From the NCBI RefSeq assembly GCF_010389155.1, contig NC_057761.1:15440501-15504500 (forward strand): DNA of 64,000 nucleotides. The letters are read 5' to 3'. This DNA comes from Erigeron canadensis (taxonomy: Eukaryota > Streptophyta > Magnoliopsida > Asterales > Asteraceae). The stretch's first letter is position 1. Every line of letters begins with the position of its first letter. The notes below the pieces were generated by a model, which had not been told where the DNA came from, made no database searches, and saw nothing but the letters and a program-made list of their open reading frames with translations. Both the position numbers and the translations under genes were made by a program. Of this stretch, positions 31,720-42,838 are shown one piece after another.

Positions 31720-33341
31720 ATCAGCTAAACTTTTATTTGTTTCGTACTTTTTAATTAATTTGTAGAATACTTTTCTAAAGGAATCACAGTTGCTTTAATA
31801 GCAAAGTCTGAGGGAGTGGGTGGGCCTCACCTGTATGACATGGACGAGTTATATCCTCCGTGCATCACTTTATGTTCTTTTTGCCAACATGGATCGTGAC
31901 GATTGTAAAGTCTTTCCTTTTCCTCCTATTATTTTATCTTTACGATCAATAATTGATGTAAATCATTATATTTTTAAAGGAAAAAACATAAAAATAACAT
32001 TTTTACACAAATTTCCTAATAAAGGAAAACAATTTATTTTTTAATTGAAACGACTCAACCTGAAAACGTAATTTTTTTTTTAACCAAGATGAAGAAATGA
32101 CATAACCCAGATGAACAAAAGACAACCTAGATGAACTAAAAGACAACCCAGATGAAAACTTAAAAAGACTTGCAACTTTCATCATTTATTTTCTAATTAA
32201 AAACAATTGTCAAACTTAAAAAATGGACTAAAGATACCATAAACATGAGTAAGTCTTTATATTGTTCATTTGGGTAAGTCTTTATATTCCCAATCAAATG
32301 GGTCATTTACCCATTTTACCAAACTTTCATTTTGACACTAAACTCATGACCATGATACAAAATTTGAATGTACACAAACTTCGTTACATGACATTACTGA
32401 ATTCAAGCCATTACATGACCTCACTTTAAGCATAATTCGAGTATTCTTTCGACTATACATTCATTTACGCACCCAAATGGGTCGTTTACCCAAAACGTAG
32501 ACTTTCAAGTCCAACCAAAACTTTTCAAGTACCAAAAGACCATACATATGACATATTTTGTAGAAATGTAATAAGACCAAGTTTACCAAAATGGCAAGAG
32601 TATCAAGAGCCATATGAGGTATGATAACTAGGTGTCTAAACAAAAGTTCTATTCTTTCAAGAATGGATAAATACCTCCAAGTCTTCTAAATCAACCTTCC
32701 TTCTAAAACTTCAATCAACAACACTAGTTCCTTCTTCCGGAACCACCTTATAAAAAGGGTAAACATCTAAAATATAAGCGAATGCTTAGTGAATAAACTT
32801 GCATATCATCATATATACGAAGGAGGGCCAATGTACAAAGGGCTATCACATGTAGCCTATGGCACCATCGTACCATATCTACATGCTAACCTTTGCACTT
32901 AACTACATGGATCCATATAAGCATATGATTACAATCTCAATCAAATATAAACATAAACACTGCTCCACATAGGCTATGGCTACTACTTACGCACGTAATC
33001 AAATAGAGCCTCTACTTAGGCTTAACCCCAATCGATTACCATACATGGTATCCACCATCATATGGTAATCGACCTGACATACATACAAGGATATGCAAGA
33101 GTACCTCCTTCACGACACAATCAACAACTCAAAATATTCGCAAGTGCAATAAACAAGGTTTCAACGTATAATGTCAACACAATATGCACATAAGACAATA
33201 TTCACCATTCTTGTCAACCTAGCTTTACAACTTTTCACTAGCATTCCTAACCCAGAACCATCTTATTTTGTAATTGAGTTGCTTTGTCTTCCTAAAGTTT
33301 ACTTGATAATTCAAGTCATCCTTTTCATATCCTATTTGATG
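31720..33341. other. Long non-coding stretch, possible LTR remnant
   Basis: The upstream flank of the DUF506 gene occupies the first few hundred bases. From about 32200 on, the DNA (tgggtcatttacccattttacc, gcgaatgcttagtgaataaac, gtagcctatggcaccatcgtacc) resembles the style of the Tekay-like LTRs here, but no LTR ends could be set. No coding frame is supported. Confidence 0.35.
32065..32165. repeat. Short tandem repeat (acccagatgaac-type)
   Basis: Three to four copies of a unit of about 24-25 bp: (ac)ccagatgaacaaaagacaa / cctagatgaactaaaagacaa / cccagatgaaaact. Low complexity, no other function seen. Confidence 0.55.
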
Positions 33342-33540
33342 CGTAAAACACGCAATAACTCAAGCACATCGGAAAAAAAAACAAAATGGAATTAGAAATT
33401 TTTTTGTATTTTTTGGATTTTATGATATAAACAAGAAAACAAGACAATAAAACAAAAGGATAGATAAAGGGATCACTCCAAACCCCCAAGATCAAAGATC
33501 TATAAAGGTAAATGAAGATTTTTAAGAAATAGACACTGCT
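33342..33540 (-). repeat. Inverted LTR-end fragment of the 839-901-bp Gypsy family
   Basis: Starts TGATGCGTAAA, the complement of the LTR end TTTACGCATCA, and contains tctttgat(c)...tacctttat phrases matching, in reverse, the LTR at 33759-34597 (ctttgatctggtggtttggag). It is an R/U5 piece in minus orientation, directly adjoining a plus-strand pol tail. Confidence 0.65.
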
Positions 33541-33758
33541 CTATGATGCATAAATGTCCAGCTTCGCTGAACTGACCCTTGCTAGTGAGCGGAGCAAAAC
33601 AACTGAAGTGACCAGAATTTCTGAGGGAAAAGAAGAATCTGAAATGAAGTTAAATTCTGAGCTGAAGTCCATTTCTGAGCTGGTGCATAATTCTGAGCCA
33701 TTGATGCCATCTGAGCAAGCTATGCTAATTCTGCCAGCGATAGCCAATTTCAGACAAG
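33541..33758 (+). pseudogene. Gypsy pol C-terminal tail preceding an LTR
   Basis: The translated frame contains ELTLASERSKTTEVTRISE and SEMKLNSELKSISEL, the Ser-Glu-Leu-rich tail that follows integrase in this family, matching the complements at 44626-44800 and 49391-49576. It leads straight into the LTR at 33759, as at the 3' end of an element. The rest of that upstream element is missing. Confidence 0.75.
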
Positions 33759-34597
33759 TGTTCACTGAACAAGCTCAACCTCCAGTTGTAACACTTCTTC
33801 GTGGCAAGAAGCACCAAATACCACCCTCAGAAAACCATCAGAGAAAGTCTCCACTGAAGGGCCCCAGTCCACTGAAGCTCTCCAGTGACCGGTTCCAGTC
33901 TCCATATTGATGCTCCAGATATACATCTCTAGTGGAAGTCCAGATTTCAGTTTTTCCAGTTACCTTAATAAAGTGTTCTGACTGCGTTTGTGGGGCCCAA
34001 TAAAGGAAGGATGACAACAAAGGAATGAGTGCCCATGTTATTTCTAACGGTTTGTGGGCCCTCTTGCAAAAGGAATCTTTCTAGAAGTTTTATCTGTCCA
34101 TTTTCCATTGGCTAATAAATTAGTGGCTGTCCTTTGCACATGACAGCTTTTAGATTATTTTATTATTATTTTGATAACTCCTAGGAAATAGTTTATGTGG
34201 CTATAAATAGTGGTTGTATTTCTCTTTGTAAAAGCAGATTATGTTTAATTGAGTGAAATTAATAGAGCAACCTCTATTTTTTTAAAATCTTCATTTACCT
34301 GTATAGATCTTTGATCTGGTGGTTTGGAGTGACCCCTTTATCTATAATTGTGGTGGTTTGTCCTTTATCAATTATAGTGGTGAGGTCTTTAAATCTTCGA
34401 TTCCTTTATCTGTGTTTGTGGTGGCTAGACCTTTATCAAACATAGTGGTGGGTTGGAGTGTTTCCTTGATCCCGGTGGCTTAGCCCTTACGAGTTTTGTT
34501 TTGTTGTTGTTTTCATATAAAATCAGGAAAATACCAAAAATAGTTTTCAAGTTGTTTAATTCAGTTGTGCTTAAGTTTTAGCATGATTTACGCATCA
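33759..34597 (+). repeat. LTR of chromovirus-like Gypsy family, copy A
   Basis: Runs from TGTTCACTGAACAAGC to GATTTACGCATCA, 839 bp. It is close to the LTR at 43155-44055. It holds a TATA box (GGCTATAAATAGTGG, about 34199-34213). It sits between a pol tail on its left and PBS plus gag on its right, so it acts as both the 3' LTR of a lost unit and the 5' LTR of the unit to its right. Confidence 0.85.
34199..34213 (+). promoter_or_regulatory. LTR TATA box (Gypsy A)
   Basis: GGCTATAAATAGTGG, 440 bp into the LTR, also present in the LTR at 43609-43623. Best core promoter candidate of the family. Confidence 0.65.
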
Positions 34598-34601
34598 AAT
34601 T

Positions 34602-34614
34602 TGGTATCAGATCC
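34602..34614 (+). promoter_or_regulatory. Primer binding site, Gypsy copy A
   Basis: TGGTATCAGATCC lies four bases after the LTR end; one base differs from the usual initiator-Met site TGGTATCAGAGCC. Confidence 0.8.
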
Positions 34615-34747
34615 AGGTTTCAAAAAAGGTTTCTTAATCTTTTAGTCCTTGGTTATTGTTTGGTGAGTTGGGTCAGATTAGATCTGTTGGAGTTGTAGTA
34701 CGTTTTGTTTAGATCTGGTATTGTTGGTATTGTTTTGTTGAAGATTA

Positions 34748-35938
34748 ATGGCTTTTAGAAGAAATATGACGTTAGAAGAAACTCATAATGCTAGGAGGGA
34801 TAGGAAGATTGAAGATCTACAAGAAACACTTGGTAGAGTTCTTAATCTATTAGAAGATGGTGGTTTAAGGGTGAATAGAGAATGTGTTGTAGATGAAAGA
34901 GATGATGAGTCTCAAGGTCCTAATGAGAGATCTGATGACACCCCCAGATCTTCTAGTGGTTCTGATGAGTCTAATCAGTCTAGAAGAAGGCATAGGAGGC
35001 ATAAGGTTGATGACACGAAAGATATCAAGATAGATACACCCGATTTTGTTGGTTCTTCAAACCCATAAGAGTTCTTTGAATGGGTTCAGGTTATAGATAG
35101 AATAATGGAAATAAAAGGTTATGATGATTAGAAAAGCTTTAAAGTTGCCATTATTAGGTTGAAAAAGTATGCTTCACCTTGTTATGATAATATGAAGTCT
35201 GAAAGAGAATATAAGGGTAAAAGCAAAATTAAGACCTGGTACAAGCTGAAAGAAGTTATGCAAAAGAGATTTGTTCCCCATTCGTATAAGCAAGATCAAT
35301 ATCTTCTGATGAATAATCTAAAGTAAGGTACTAAAGAAGTTGTAGAGTATATCAGAGAATTCGAGCAATTGAAGACTCGAACTGGTGTGAAAGAAACTGA
35401 AGAGCATACTATCGCTAGATTCCTTGGTGGGTTAAATACTACCATTTCTGAGAAGTTAGAATTACAACCCATCTGGACATATGAAGGTGCTTGCAAGTTA
35501 GCTCTCCAGATTGAGAAGCAACTAAAAAAGAAAGGCCAATACAAACCTTTCACTAAGATTCCATCCAGTTCCAGTCAACCAGTTCTGAAGCCCAGCTCAA
35601 CTGGTCAACCAGTTCAAAGGTTAAGTGCAACTGGTCAACAGTCTTTCGGAGGCAAGGAAACTGGAGGATCACAAGAGCCAGTTGGAAAGAAATGTTTTAA
35701 ATGTCATGGTTTTGGTCACTTACTGCTAAAGAGATTGAAAGCTTACCAGATGTTGACACTGAAGAAGGTGAACCAGTATACGATGATGATGAAAGTGAAG
35801 AAACATATGTTGGTGCAGATGTTGGAGAAATGTTGGTCGTGAGAAGAGTGATGCATGCTAATGAAGTTGTAAGTGATGCTGCCTAGAGAGAAAATATCTT
35901 CCATTCCAGATGTACTATTAAAGACAAAGTGTGTGATC
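34748..35938 (+). pseudogene. Gypsy A gag
   Basis: Starts MAFRRNMTLEETHNARRDRK with a basic coiled-coil head, then an acidic/Ser-rich linker and SRRRHRRHKVDD. The gag core follows (EFFEWVQVIDRIMEIKGYDD, WYKLKEVMQKRFVP, GLNTTISEKLELQ, GACKLALQIEKQLKKK) in the same frame, broken by stops at about 35066, 35129 and 35323. The CCHC knuckle is damaged: only CFKCHGFGHL remains, then a frameshift into the frame carrying DVDTEEGEPVYDDDESEET and a TAG at 35884. The protease would begin after 35938 but is interrupted by the TRIM insertion. Confidence 0.82.
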
Positions 35939-35943
35939 TGATC

Positions 35944-36234
35944 TGTTAGAAATCTAAAAATAGTGATAAATTGTAATTTAAATTAGTGGACTAATTGTTG
36001 TTAAGACATAGTGAAATGATTTCTAAGGTTGAGGGACTAGGAGTGTTAATTAGCTTAATTGTAGATTTAGACTATAAATACCCTCAACTCCTTAGAAATC
36101 ATAAGCCTTTGATCCATTTTTTACACACACTTAATACAGTCCGTTCCAATCTCTCTCTCTCTCTAGAAATCACACACACTAAACACACCAAGAACACACA
36201 CACTTGATCCGTCATTGTTGAGATCAAAATAACA
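35944..36234 (+). repeat. Left LTR of the TRIM-like element
   Basis: TGTTAGAAATCT to AAATAACA. Contains GACTATAAATACCCTC (TATA, about 36069) and a CTCTCTCTCTC tract. It is 21 bp shorter than the right LTR through a gap just before its end. Confidence 0.9.
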
Positions 36235-36775
36235 AAGATCAAAGCTACAAAAGTTGAAAGATTGATTGGAAGATTCAAGACAAAGAAGTAAAGCTTCGAA
36301 AAAGTCTTCATCAACACATTTCATTCATGATCTTCAAAGTCATATGATAATACTTGGTCTAGAAGCTCCAAAGCATACATCAAGGAGGAGAGTACAAGTT
36401 TTTGATACTTCATTTTGATACTTCATTTCAAGAAAACAAATTTTCATTCGAGAATCAAAGATTGAAGAACCAAAGCCAAGTTTATACCTTCCACACTTCA
36501 AAATACAACTCTGATTCATGGTTCATCAATTTTTCAAAGATTCTAGAGTCATTCATTTTATTCTCTGTTCAAAAAGAACATTGAGAATTTCATCATGTTT
36601 TAACTTCGAGAAGTCCAAGACCAAGATTGATTCAAGTTCTCCAGAGACGATGAGAAAGCTTTGAAGACTTGTTTCATCACACCAATTGTCTTCACCATCG
36701 GGCTCATCAACTTAATTCCTACAAGACAAAATAACACGTACTTCATTCATTACAATATATCACTAAGGGGGAGAA

Positions 36776-37087
36776 TGTTAGAAATCCAAAAATAGTGATA
36801 AATTGTAGTTTAAATTAGTGGACTTAGTTGTTGTTAAGACATGGTGAAATGATTTCTAAGGTTGAGGGACTAGGAGTGTTAATTAGCTTAATTGTAGATT
36901 TAGACTATAAATACCCTCAACTCCTTAGAAATCATAAGCCTTTGATCCATTTTTTACACACACTTAATACAGTTCGTTCCAATCTCTCCCTCTCTTTAGA
37001 AATCACACACACTAAATACACCAAGAACACACACACTTGATCCGTCATTGTTGAGATCAAATCCAGAGAAGAAATCGTGTTATAACA
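36776..37087 (+). repeat. Right LTR of the TRIM-like element
   Basis: TGTTAGAAATCC to GTTATAACA; nearly identical to the left LTR over about 280 bp, with few base changes, plus about 20 extra bases near its end. It also supplies the ATG of a spurious frame joined to the protease. Confidence 0.9.
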
Positions 37088-39626
37088 TGATCATTGATGG
37101 TGGAAGTTGTGCTAATGCTGCTTCAACGTATATGGTAGAAAAACTGGAGTTACCTACCAAAAAACACCCTCGTCCATACAAGTTGCAATGGCTTAGTAAA
37201 GGATTTGAGGTAAAAGTTAACCGACAAGTTACTATTCCTTTTTCCATTGGATATCTTTATGAAGATAAAATAGTTTGTGATGTTGTCCCTATTGATGTTT
37301 GTCATATTTTATTGGGTAGACCTTGGTTATTTGATAATTATGTATTTCATAATGGTCGTGGAAACTCTTATTCATTATTTGTAAATGGGAAGAAGGTCAC
37401 TTTGACTTCTCTGAAATCTAGTGAGTTACTGAAAATCAATATGAAAGACCAGCCTAAGTCTTTATTTACGTCCCAAACTGAAGTTGAGGAAGAGTTAACT
37501 GGAGGCTCTCTAGTTATGATGTTACTGGTGCTTGAACGTACTGAAGATAAGGAGTTCACTGGAGTCCCCAGTCTCCTGAAGTCTCTACTGGAGGAATTCA
37601 CTGATGTTTTCCCAGAAGACCTACCTGAAGGTTTGCCGCCAGTTAGAGGTATAGAACACCAGATTGACCTGATTCTAGGTTATGTTCTTCCTAACAAAGC
37701 TGCTTATCGATGTTCACCAACTGAAGCAAAAGAGTTACAAAGGCAGGTAGATGAGTTGGTTGCTAAAGGTTATGTGAGAGCAAGTATGAGTCCTTGTTCA
37801 GTCCCAACTCTCCTAGTCCCAAAGAAAAATGGTTCGATGAGAATGTGTGTTGATAGTAGAGCCATAAATAATATAACTATTAAGTATAGATATCTCATTC
37901 CCAGGTTGGATGATATGCTTGATGAGTTACATGGTTCTAGTGTGTTTTCAAAAATTGATCTCAGAAGTGGTTATCACTAGATTCGAATAAAAGATGGAGA
38001 TGAGTGGAAGACTGCATTCAAAATCAAAGGAGGCCTTTATGAACGGTTAGTAATGCCTTTTGGTTTATTTAATGCTCCCTGTACTTTCATGAGGTTAATG
38101 AATGAAGTTCTCAGACCACTTATTGGTCAGTTTGTTGTTGTTTACTTTGATGATATTCTTGTATATTCAAAATCCGAAGCTGGACATGTTAATCATTTAA
38201 GAAGTGCATTTGAATTACTAAGGAAACACCAGTTGTATGGTAAACTGGAGAAATGTGATTTTATGGTGGAAAGTGTAATTTTCCTTGGATATGTGGTGTC
38301 AAAAAAGGGTATTTCCATGGATCCTTCCAAGGTAGAAGCCATCAGATCATGGCCAGTTCCTACTATAATCACTTAAGTAAGAAGTTTTCATGGACTGACA
38401 TCTTTTTATAGAAAATTTATCAAGAATTTCTCTACAGTTGTGGCTCCAATTACTGATTGTCTGAAGAAAGGTGTGTTGGACTGGCCAAGTTCAGCCCAGT
38501 TAGCCTTTGAATCACTGAAGGAAAAGCTCAGTTCAGCTCCAGTATTATCTTTGTCAGATTTTGATCAGTTGTTTGAATTAGAGTGTGACACCAATGGTGT
38601 GGGTATTGGTGCAGTTCTGTTGCAAGCAGGGTGTCCAGTGGCATATTTCAGTGAAAAGCTGAATGGTTCTAAACTAAAGTATAGCACTTATGATAAAGAA
38701 TTAAATGCAATTATTCGTGCTATTACTCACTGGTCTCATTATCTGAAGCCAACACAGTTTGTCTTATTTTCTGACCATGGAGCACTGAAGTTTATTAATG
38801 GTCAACACAAGCTTAATGCCAGACATGCAAAATGGGTGGAATTTTTGCAGTCTTATTCGTTTGTTTCTAAACATAAATTGGGGTAGCGAATATTGTTGTT
38901 GATGCACTTTCTAGAAGATATTCGTTGCTATCAATTCTGGATGCAAGAGTTTAGGATTTTCTTTCATTAAGGAGTTGTATACTGCTGACCCAGACTTTTC
39001 TGATCGTCTCACTGAAGCTCACCAAAAAGGACCATATGTTGTTCAGGATGGTTTCTTGTTTAAAAATGGTAAGTTGTGTATTCCACGAGGTTCCATCAGA
39101 GATTTACTGAAGAATGTTAAGAATATCATCAGTCGCTGTCCAACTTGTCACCAAGTGAAGGCTACTTTTCACAAAGATTTGTATACTCCTCTTCCAGTTC
39201 CAAGTCAACCATGGGAAGATCTTAGCATGGATTTTATTTTTGCACTGCCCAGAACTCAAAGAGGAAAAGATTCAATAATGGTGGTTGTTGATCGTTTTTC
39301 GAAGATGGCTCATTTTATTCCTTGCAATACTACAAATGATGCTTCAGCAGTGGCAAACTTATTTTTCAAAGAAATTGTTCGTCTACATGGAATTCCAAAG
39401 ACCATTGTTTTAGATAGAGATGTGAAATTTCTAAGTTATTTCTAGAAGACTTTATGGAGATTGACGGGTACCAGATTGATGTTCAGTACGACTCATCATC
39501 CTCAAACTGATGGACAAACTGAAGTGACAAATCGTACAATTGGTATGCTGTTGAGAATATTGGTGAAGAAGACGTTGAAAGATTGGGATCTGAAGTTAGC
39601 TCATGTTGAGTTTGCCTTCAACAAAG
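37088..39626 (+). pseudogene. Gypsy A protease, RT, RNase H and integrase
   Basis: Protease MIIDGGSCANAASTYMVEKL, then RT ([33 protein letters not shown] catalytic block), RNase H ([19 protein letters not shown]) and integrase ([52 protein letters not shown]). Breaks: TAG at 37978 replacing Gln in GYHQIR, TAA at about 38374, frameshift at about 38883, a deletion near 39105 removing the H2C2 start, TAG at 39443 in place of Trp of FWKTLW, and Leu in place of Ser in SDRDVKF. At 39626 (AFNK) the frame is cut by an inserted LTR. Confidence 0.87.
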
Positions 39627-40895
39627 TGATAAGTCAGGATATATATTAAATGGTGTAAAAATGATTATATAGATTAATTTTCTATTAAAATAGACCTACT
39701 TTGATATATGTTTTTTAAATTTCAGGTTTGAGTTAAAACGAATAAATTATGGGATTAAGAGTGAAGTTACAACATTCAATTATGGCATGACAAAAATGAT
39801 GCTATCGATGGACACATTAACTCATTTTACAATTTGAGGATTTATGAAAGAGTTTTTGCTTTGGGCATGTTCTCGTTATTTTGGATGATCATAAAAAGAA
39901 GTCCATCAATTGTTGTTTTAGTGATGTCGGTTAAGAAGGTCACTTGAACAACACTTGCCATACGAACATCAAGACTAAAATCCATGTTATTCTTATTTTT
40001 CTTTGGATTTGAGCCCAAGCAAGAAAAGAAAAGGCCCATATATTGATTTTTGTTTATGTCGGCTATGTGGGTTTCAACGAAATAAAGATATATATATATT
40101 TATCTTGGCTGCGTTTGAGAGGGAGCTCTCATTAATTTCGAAGGGGGTTTTGGTCGACACATTATAGTCGGCTCCAATTAATTTTAGAGGGGTTTCGAAC
40201 AAAAGTAAGTTGAGCGAAGAAAGTGTGCGAACGAACATAATTTGGAGTCGATCAACAACAACCATGCAACAAAGCTTTTCTTTATCAATTGTTGGTGACT
40301 TGATGATGATTATGTCCGGCTAAGGTTTTTGTAATCTCTCTCGATGAACAATTGATAGTTAATTTTATTTGATGAACTTTACTTTCAGTCGCGTAAACAT
40401 TGTTCTTTTTGGATTATAATTCATATGACTGATTGGGTATTTATTCACTATTATTTGATTTGGATTTTCGTAAGACAACTTATTGCGAGTTAATGATTTG
40501 TGCCGAGTCCACCTAGTTTAGGGATTAAGACATGTCATATAATTAACATAGGTTGTGCCTAAATATGTTCTTGTCAAGTAATAAAATTATGTCTATGTAA
40601 TTTAGAATAATACTCGGTAAAGTTTATTAAGTAAAATAACGTGACTTTTGGGATTCGGGAGGGATGCACTTTTTATTATTGTTTACAAGTTTTCTTTTTA
40701 ATTTTCTCTTGTTTAATTAAATTAAGTTTAGCTATTTTGATTAATAAAATTTAGTTTTCTTTTTACTTTCAAAACCAAACAAAAATTGTTAAAACTTGTC
40801 TATAACTACAGACGCTCCTCGTGGACGATATCCACTTACCCTATCTAGTATAAGGTATTTAGGATTATTTTTGATTGATACTTCGACGTCGATCA
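39627..40895 (+). repeat. 5' LTR of the Athila-like element
   Basis: About 1.27 kb with TGAT...ATCA ends; left border is fixed by loss of the Gypsy integrase frame, right border by the PBS five bases further. Contains cgggagggatgcac (40657-40671), a phrase seen in such LTRs. No matching 3' LTR. Confidence 0.75.
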
Positions 40896-40900
40896 AATTT

Positions 40901-40918
40901 TGGCGCCGCTGCCGGGGA
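40901..40918 (+). promoter_or_regulatory. Primer binding site (tRNA-Asp type)
   Basis: TGGCGCCGCTGCCGGGGA differs at one position from the TGGCGCCGTTGCCGGGGA site of Athila/Tat elements. Confidence 0.85.
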
Positions 40919-41149
40919 GCGAGTGCGCTTGTAGTTCAAGTTTTATTTTTCTTTATTTATCTTTTCTAGTTAGTTATTTTTTTTTATTTTTAAAACCAAA
41001 AAAATAAAAAAATTATAAAACCCAAAAAATACAACAAAGATTTTTTTTTTATTTTAGTTTATTTTCTGCATTTATTATTTTTTGTTCTATTTTACGGGTT
41101 TGTTTTTTTGTTTGTTTTTTTTCTTTATTCAGTTAGTTATAGTGCGATG

Positions 41150-42838
41150 GATTACTACTCTTCAAATGATGTCTCTAATTCAGGAAATTTCGCTAATAAA
41201 ATTCGGGCTAATATAAATTCAATTAGTAAGAAACTTGATCTTTTATTCCAAAAATTTGGGAATGGTAGTGCTAATGTTTTACAGAGGAATGAAGTGCAAG
41301 GTAGGAGATATAATCCATATGCAAATAGTTGTAACTCAAGATGGATGGATCAACCAAACTTTGGATGGCATGGTGATATAATACTGAATCCAAATCAAGC
41401 ATACCAACAGTTTAACCACCATCAAAGATCTTACCAACAATGGCCTCAACAGGATTATCAAAGTCAGGGCAACTATTATATGGAATGTCAAGATTATAGG
41501 TACTAACAAGATCCATACCAATGCCAATATTAGTATGAGAACCAATATGAGAACCAATACCAAGGATCATTTCAAAATCAGTATCAAAATCAGTATCAGT
41601 ATGAGAGCCAAAGTCAAGGATCTTTCCAATGCCAAAATCAGAATCAAGATTATAATCAGTTATCTAGTTTTGAATCAAACCTGGATAGGATTCTGGAAGA
41701 ATTGAGAGAGTCAAATAAGGAACATACTGAGCAGTTAAAGAGGGAAGATGAGGCGTCTTCAAGTCACATAGATGAATACGGATCAGCGGGGAACGTGACA
41801 ATGAACGACATATTCATTGATTCAGGTGAGTCTTCAGACTTAGTCTCTGATTTCCCATTACTTATTGAAAAATATGTGCAGATACAGGAGGTCGAACATG
41901 AGGGAATCGAGATCGAGAAAGAAAGCATGGAACCTGATCTAGTAGTCAATTGTGCTACATCTGATCCTACTGATGCACCTCACTAGATGAGTTTCCAAGA
42001 AGATGAGCCATCGATTTCTAATGGTACATTACATTGTGATCAAAGAGATTTCGAGGAGCCAAACATTGTTCAAAGCGTCGAACCTGTTCTTGATGTTGCG
42101 CCACACTGTGTCTATCAGGCCGACATTAATCCGTTGAAGTCAGTTAAAGTTTTCGAATTCAATGCCGATCAAGCTCTAATTACTATCTCACAACAAACGG
42201 AGAAAGAAAAGATTCAAGAAAAGATTGGTAAGTACCCAAACATAATCAATTTTATAAAAATTAATGTGCCTTTGTTTATTTTGTTTTCAGGTATGCCAAA
42301 ACTTGACAAATCGTTCAAGAGCTTGATGTTGATGGAAAAGAAGAAACAGCCAGACAAGGAGATCACAACTTTTACAAAGGCTGAATATGTGGATACAAGG
42401 CAAGGACATTTTCTGACCAAGCTGTGTTATCAAGGGAGCTCTCTAATTCCTTATACTTTAGTTAATTTTCAATGTGATGAATTAGTTAATCCACTGGCTA
42501 GTAGTAATTTTATGCCATATTTCTTATTCCTTAAACTAGCCCCTGATCCCTTAGTCCCTGATCCTTTCAAACTTACGAATATAAGTTCTAAAATTAATCA
42601 TTTGAAAGTTCCACATCACAACAGAAGTTTTAAGATTTTGTATGTTCGGATGAAAGGATTGATTTTTCCCATGGGTTTTCATAAAAAGATAAATGATTTT
42701 TATTTATTGAAAGGAAATTCTGAAAAGGTGAAATTGACTGACTGGGTAATGATAAAAATTAAATTCACCTATTTTTCACCTTATTGGTGTAGACCACCCG
42801 ACTGTTTAGGTGTAGGGGTGTTGAAAACCCAATCATGA
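41150..42838 (+). pseudogene. Q/N/Y-rich unknown ORF of the pol-less element
   Basis: One reading frame of about 563 codons from ATG 41150 (MDYYSSNDVSNSGNFANKIR) to TGA 42836-42838, broken by TAA at about 41504, TAG at about 41531 and TAG at 41984. Residues about 75-190 are very rich in Gln, Asn and Tyr (YENQYENQYQGSFQNQYQ-like repeats). An acidic segment follows (about 41700-41980), then a more ordered, hydrophobic part (TFTKAEYVDTRQGHFLTKLC, GLIFPMGFHKKINDFYLLKG). A 63-nt stretch 42228-42290 has perfect intron borders (GTAAGT...TTTTCAG) and is a multiple of three. No CCHC, protease or RT motif. Function unknown; a gag-like role is only a positional guess. Confidence 0.6.

Larger units (their letters stand above)
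35944..37087 (+). mobile_element. TRIM-like small LTR element with perfect 5-bp duplication
   Basis: Two direct LTRs (35944-36234 and 36776-37087) flank 541 bp of non-coding DNA. TGATC is duplicated exactly at both borders (35939-35943 and 37088-37092), and the host protease reading resumes beyond it, so the insertion target is clear. A purine tract ctaagggggagaatg precedes the right LTR. No gag or pol is present. A canonical tRNA-primed PBS was not recognised. Strand is set by the PPT position. Confidence 0.92.
34598..39626 (+). mobile_element. Chromovirus-like Ty3/Gypsy element, copy A (interrupted)
   Basis: Plus-strand order is PBS, gag, protease, RT, RNase H, integrase, the Ty3/Gypsy order. 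A TRIM-like element sits in the protease region (35944-37087) and an Athila-like element cuts the integrase at 39626/39627. Numerous stops and a deletion near 39105 make it defective. It is a close relative of the minus-strand copy at 44586-49015. Lineage (CRM/Reina type) is judged from the DGGSCAN protease and the [14 protein letters not shown] integrase block. Confidence 0.88.

Noticed and set aside
35944..36234. Near-identical copies at 35.9 and 36.8 kb seen as a gene duplication
   Set aside because: TG...CA ends, the purine tract and the TGATC duplication show they are LTRs of one small element.
41336..41949. Minus-strand Leu/Ile-rich frames
   Set aside because: They are the complement of the Q/N/Y-rich region; CAA/TAT codons read backwards give Leu, Ile and Val.
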